Made by a program: the position numbers and the translations under genes
NCBI RefSeq assembly: GCF_003471165.1
Contig: NZ_QRIL01000002.1
Location: forward strand, 1 to 64,000
Direction: 5' to 3'
DNA from: Ruminococcus sp. AM22-13
GTDB taxonomy: Bacteria > Bacillota > Clostridia > Lachnospirales > Lachnospiraceae
DNA length: 64,000 nucleotides
Notes under the pieces: model-generated
Told to the model about the DNA's origin: nothing
Databases searched by the model: none
What the model saw: the letters and a program-made list of their open reading frames with translations, nothing else
Shown: positions 61,084 to 64,000 of the stretch, piece after piece
Numbering within the stretch: position 1 is the stretch's first letter
How the letters are laid out: every line of letters starts with the position of its first letter

Positions 61084-61731
61084 TTAACAGCAAAACACGC
61101 CGCCACCCGGACAGCATAAGCTGCATGCCAGATTTGCCAGGCAAAGTTTCATACAATAGTCATCGCCGCCTGTCGGCATGCCTCCAAAAGGATTCTGCAT
61201 TTCCTGGTACCAGGTTCCACCGCCTTCCATCTGCTGTTGCAGCATCCGGTATTGTGCATTATCCGGCTCTAAACGAACTGCTTCTTTAATATCATTCAGA
61301 GCATTTACATTATTTCCAAGTCCCATATTTGCCATAGCAGAAAGATAATACCACTGTCCATTCTTCTGCTGAAGTGACTGCAGTACATTCATAGCTTCAC
61401 GGTAGTGTCCACTCTGAATATAATTGGCTGCTGCCTGTCTGCGGATGCTCTCCTCATCCTGATAGCCGGAATCTGTCTGACCGGAAAAGCCTCCGAAGCC
61501 TCCATAATTATAGCCCCCGTAATTTCCGTAGCCAGTTCCCTGCTCTCTTTCTTTCATGATCTGTTCATAAGCCTGCTGAACCTGTTTGAATTTTTCCTCA
61601 GCCTGCTCTTTATTTGGATTGTCTATATTGGCATCGGGATGATATTTTCTGCTCAGCTTACGGTATGCTTTCTTTACCTCATCATCGGATGCATCCCTGG
61701 ATATCCCAAGTATACTGTACGGATCAATCAT
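61084..61731 (-). CDS. DnaJ-domain (J-domain) protein with TPR-like region
   Basis: The product is 215 aa, started at 61731 ([10 protein letters not shown]) after AGGGGAG. The J domain fills residues 1-65 with the HPD motif in [12 protein letters not shown] Gly/Tyr-rich linker ([14 protein letters not shown]) leads to a short TPR-like part ([28 protein letters not shown]). The end is cysteine-rich ([18 protein letters not shown], then FCC). It should recruit DnaK to a particular client. It overlaps the upstream DUF5685 gene by 8 nt, so the pair is co-translated. Confidence 0.92.
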   Translation of the reverse strand: MIDPYSILGISRDASDDEVKKAYRKLSRKYHPDANIDNPNKEQAEEKFKQVQQAYEQIMKEREQGTGYGNYGGYNYGGFGGFSGQTDSGYQDEESIRRQAAANYIQSGHYREAMNVLQSLQQKNGQWYYLSAMANMGLGNNVNALNDIKEAVRLEPDNAQYRMLQQQMEGGGTWYQEMQNPFGGMPTGGDDYCMKLCLANLACSLCCPGGGVFCC

Positions 61732-62569
61732 TCTTTTTCTCCCCTGATTCTTTTCTCTGTTTGTGAACCGCCTCAAAGCGCACCCACACTCCAGAGTAGA
61801 GAATATTTCTCAAAATATCGGTATATTTTATAATAGGAAGTTTCTCGAACTCCCTGCAAGTCTGTGACATCATCATGATCAGAATCTGCCGTACCTGCTC
61901 TTCAAACCCTTCCATTATATATTGTTCTGAAAAAGGATTGTAATTTTTATTTTTTATATCCTCCTCCACATCATCATATGCATCCAGAAGATAGATGAAT
62001 TTTCCGAGAAAAAATCCCATTCTCCGCAGCGAATTCTCCCACACATCCTGTTTCCATGCAAAAATTTCTTCCATGATCCTGCCAAAGCAGCCTGACATCT
62101 TGTCAATATCCTGTTCGCCGGCTTTTTCCATTTCAGAAAGCTCTTTTAGAAGTTCCTGTATCCGGCGTGATTTCTCCGGATATTTCTTATCCAGCTTCCG
62201 GACTTTTCCCTGTAGAACTTTTGAATACCCAAGGGCCATCGCTTTCTTCTCATCTTCCCAGTCATCCCGGCATTTATGATAGGTAAGAAGTACATTCATA
62301 TCTGCCGCATATCCGGTCACTGCATTTCTTCTGACCGGCTGTTTTCGTACCGGATGAATGATGCATCTGGTTGTTCCTTTCCGGGTTGGCGGCTCATAAA
62401 GAGCACTCAGCAAAATTACAACAAACGTCATATCATAAGTCAGAGAAATCTGTCCGGATATTCCATATCTGTCTTTCAATTCTCTGCACAGACCGCAGTA
62501 AAAGGAACGGTAAAGGTCGAAATCCTTAAACTTTATTTCCGGCTTATTCATTACTACATATCCAAACAT
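61724..62569 (-). CDS. DUF5685-family protein, partner of the J-domain protein
   Basis: The product is 281 aa, mainly helical, without signal peptide. The N-terminus has the family's [14 protein letters not shown] cysteine pair and [15 protein letters not shown]; the middle has [21 protein letters not shown], an Asp-rich helix reminiscent of isoprenoid-synthase-like folds. The function is unknown. In Clostridia this family often sits next to a DnaJ-domain gene, as here with an 8-nt overlap, suggesting the two act together. Confidence 0.8.
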   Translation of the reverse strand: MFGYVVMNKPEIKFKDFDLYRSFYCGLCRELKDRYGISGQISLTYDMTFVVILLSALYEPPTRKGTTRCIIHPVRKQPVRRNAVTGYAADMNVLLTYHKCRDDWEDEKKAMALGYSKVLQGKVRKLDKKYPEKSRRIQELLKELSEMEKAGEQDIDKMSGCFGRIMEEIFAWKQDVWENSLRRMGFFLGKFIYLLDAYDDVEEDIKNKNYNPFSEQYIMEGFEEQVRQILIMMMSQTCREFEKLPIIKYTDILRNILYSGVWVRFEAVHKQRKESGEKKND

Positions 62570-62656
62570 AATTCCTCCATTATATTTAGCACTCTATTTG
62601 ATTATTCAAAGTTTTCTCCCGCTTATGCTTCGCCGGGGTTCTACTGATTCGCTGTA

Positions 62657-63067
62657 CTAGCGTCTTTTTACAAATTTTGCGTGGCACTTCGGGCATTCAA
62701 TTTCTACTTTCTGTCCTTTTCCTCTCGGAATACGGATTTTCTGTCCACAGCCCGGGCAGGTATAGATATGATGTGTCTTTCTCTGTTCCATCATATTCTT
62801 CTCTCTGGCAAACTGGCTGCGGACTTTCTGCGTATAACCCAGATATTTCTGATTTTCCGCATAACGGGCAGAGACATTTCTGGAAAAAATTCTGAAATAT
62901 GTATAGATAATAAGAATAAATCCCAATGTATCTAAAATGCCGCCTGCTACATTTCTTCTGAGAAAAGATCCTATCACGATAACAAAAAGTGCCACTCCAA
63001 GAGTAAATCTTGCGAACTGGTCTACTCCATAACGTCCCTGCATAAATTTATTTAATTTATCTTTCAT
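62657..63067 (-). CDS. Membrane protein with C-terminal zinc ribbon
   Basis: The product is 136 aa. Two hydrophobic segments (FTLGVALFVIVIGSFL and ILDTLGFILIIYTYFRIF) are followed by a basic linker and a zinc ribbon (YTCPGCGQKIRIPRG... ECPKCHAKFVKR). Such small proteins are common in Firmicutes next to housekeeping genes; their role is unknown. It lies 12 bp after the flavin-reductase-like gene. Confidence 0.8.
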   Translation of the reverse strand: MKDKLNKFMQGRYGVDQFARFTLGVALFVIVIGSFLRRNVAGGILDTLGFILIIYTYFRIFSRNVSARYAENQKYLGYTQKVRSQFAREKNMMEQRKTHHIYTCPGCGQKIRIPRGKGQKVEIECPKCHAKFVKRR

Positions 63068-63079
63068 AGATTACCTCTT

Positions 63080-63586
63080 TTATTCCCTCACGAGAACTTT
63101 CACGATTTCTGCGATATACATGGTATGATAATCTTTCTGAGGATACCATTTGCCGTCATTTTCCGGTGCGTCAAAGCACTCCGGTTTAATCTCATCATGA
63201 TACATTTTCTTGCAGACCATGATCATATCTGCTTCCTCGATTCCTGCTGTTCCATCTGTGAAATATGGAGTCAGACCTGCGTCTTTAATCTTATCCACAC
63301 CTTTTCCGGAAACCCTGCCACAATAATTTAATGCTTTTCGATACTCTTCTCCCAGCACGGAAATCGTAAATGTATCTTCTCTGTCTACGAATTCTTTTGT
63401 ATATCTCTGTGGACGGATGTATACAGTTACTGCATTCTTTCCCCACATAACACCCATTGCGCCCCAGCTGGCTGTCATGGTGTTGCATTTTTCTTCATTT
63501 CCAGCTGTGATCAGCAGCCATTCTTTTCCAATCTTAGTAAATGGATTCATAGTCAGTTCTTCTGCTTTTACTTCTTTAAAACTCAT
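63080..63586 (-). CDS. Flavin-reductase-like (split-barrel FMN-binding) protein
   Basis: The product is 168 aa with the flavin-reductase-like split barrel: NTMTASWGAMGVMWGKNAVTVYIRPQRYT and FTISVLGEEYRKALNYCGRVSGK. It binds FMN and may pass electrons from NAD(P)H to small acceptors. The specific partner is unknown. It begins 20 bp after the methyltransferase stop and is probably co-transcribed with it and the zinc-ribbon gene. Confidence 0.88.
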   Translation of the reverse strand: MSFKEVKAEELTMNPFTKIGKEWLLITAGNEEKCNTMTASWGAMGVMWGKNAVTVYIRPQRYTKEFVDREDTFTISVLGEEYRKALNYCGRVSGKGVDKIKDAGLTPYFTDGTAGIEEADMIMVCKKMYHDEIKPECFDAPENDGKWYPQKDYHTMYIAEIVKVLVRE

Positions 63587-63606
63587 AATAATGTCCTCTC
63601 TTTCTA

Positions 63607-64000
63607 TTACCTGTCATTGCAAACCTGGAAAATATAAAATTTTAAATAGTAAGACTCATCTGCTGCCCAGAGAATCGGGTGATCTGGTGCCTGGGTTCTG
63701 TATTCTACCTGGCGCAGTCTCTTATGTACATTCTTTGCTGCCTGTCCGATTGTTCTGGTGAATAACTCGTAATCCATAAAATGAGAGCAGGAACAGGTTG
63801 CCAGAAATCCTCCGTCTTTGACCAGTTTCATAGCACGCAGATTGATTTCTCTATATCCTTTTACTGCATTCTTGATTGAGTTTCTTGACTTGGTAAATGC
63901 CGGAGGATCCAAAATCACAACGTCAAATTTCTCACCTTTCTGTTCCAGTTCAGGAAGAAGCTCAAATACATCCTCGCAGATAAATTTCACTTTGTCAGAT
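63607..64000 (-). CDS. Class I rRNA large-subunit methyltransferase (RlmI/RlmK-like), C-terminal part
   Basis: Only the last about 130 residues are in the window; the frame is open to the edge. Motif IV is FDVVILDPPAFTKSRNSI, followed by GYREINLRAMKLVKDGGFLATCSCSHFM and the C-terminal HPILWAADESYYLKFYIFQV. These match the SAM-dependent methyltransferases that modify 23S rRNA cytosine (RlmI family). The GTG at 63990 is not the true start, since the catalytic domain needs upstream sequence. Confidence 0.85.
   Translation of the reverse strand, partial: SDKVKFICEDVFELLPELEQKGEKFDVVILDPPAFTKSRNSIKNAVKGYREINLRAMKLVKDGGFLATCSCSHFMDYELFTRTIGQAAKNVHKRLRQVEYRTQAPDHPILWAADESYYLKFYIFQVCNDR

Noticed and set aside
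1..64000. Search for CRISPR arrays, transposases, prophage genes, tRNA and rRNA
   Set aside because: No regularly spaced repeats, transposase or phage motifs, cloverleaf or rRNA-like sequence were seen by eye; a covariance-model scan would be the decisive test.

Overview
The window looks like the chromosome of an anaerobic, gut-type Lachnospiraceae bacterium (Clostridia; Blautia/Ruminococcus/Roseburia-like). The grounds are inference from gene content: a hybrid-cluster protein with a ferredoxin partner, diaminopimelate dehydrogenase, YesM/YesN-type two-component sugar sensors, AAGGAGG-type ribosome sites, and above all a glycyl-radical bacterial microcompartment (BMC) for L-fucose. No phage, transposase, rRNA or tRNA was seen.

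Layout. 1-2.2 kb: small AT-rich unknown genes and a methyltransferase. 2.2-4.8 kb: hcp and its ferredoxin. 5.0-7.4 kb: a broken secreted-protein gene whose start abuts a 164-bp structured repeat, then dinB. 7.7-22.8 kb: L-fucose uptake, sensing and entry. This region has a FGGY kinase, a ribose-type ABC transporter (two permeases, one ATPase, one binding protein), a membrane-anchored binding protein beside a YesM-type kinase and an AraC-type response regulator, a fucose mutarotase, fucose isomerase and an AraC regulator. 22.9-37.8 kb: the BMC locus. It encodes B12-independent 1,2-propanediol dehydratase and its activase, fuculose-phosphate aldolase, CoA-acylating aldehyde dehydrogenase, PduL, two alcohol dehydrogenases, a PduS-like flavoprotein, shell proteins (four BMC-H, one tandem BMC-T, one pentamer), a DeoR regulator and, unexpectedly, a PduO-type cobalamin adenosyltransferase. 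38.1-41.6 kb: a PHP phosphoesterase, a two-subunit dihydroxyacetone-kinase-like enzyme and a second DeoR regulator. 41.7-48.0 kb: MtnA, MtnK and a three-gene sugar ABC transporter. 48.5-53.7 kb: secreted or surface proteins, including a papain-like protease. 53.7-56.0 kb: a cobalamin riboswitch next to a satellite BMC cluster (two PduU/EutS shell proteins and a PduV/EutP GTPase). 56-64 kb: two NlpC/P60 cell-wall proteins, ddh and housekeeping genes, the last one cut by the window edge.

How it fits together. Fucose is imported, mutarotated, isomerised to fuculose, phosphorylated and cleaved to DHAP and L-lactaldehyde. Lactaldehyde is reduced to 1,2-propanediol. In the compartment the diol is dehydrated to propionaldehyde, which ends as propanol or as propionyl-phosphate/propionate. 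The MtnK-MtnA pair can make 5-deoxyribulose-1-phosphate or methylthioribulose-1-phosphate, which a FucA-type aldolase can split into DHAP plus an aldehyde (the DHAP shunt). The glycyl-radical activase itself makes 5'-deoxyadenosine, so the two halves may form one metabolic unit. Similar promoters (TTGACT-17-TATAAT) and A-rich ACAACATAAA operators in front of the dehydratase and BMC operons, with related motifs before the dhaK and transporter operons, support joint control by the DeoR proteins.

Three families of palindromic intergenic repeats are scattered through the window.
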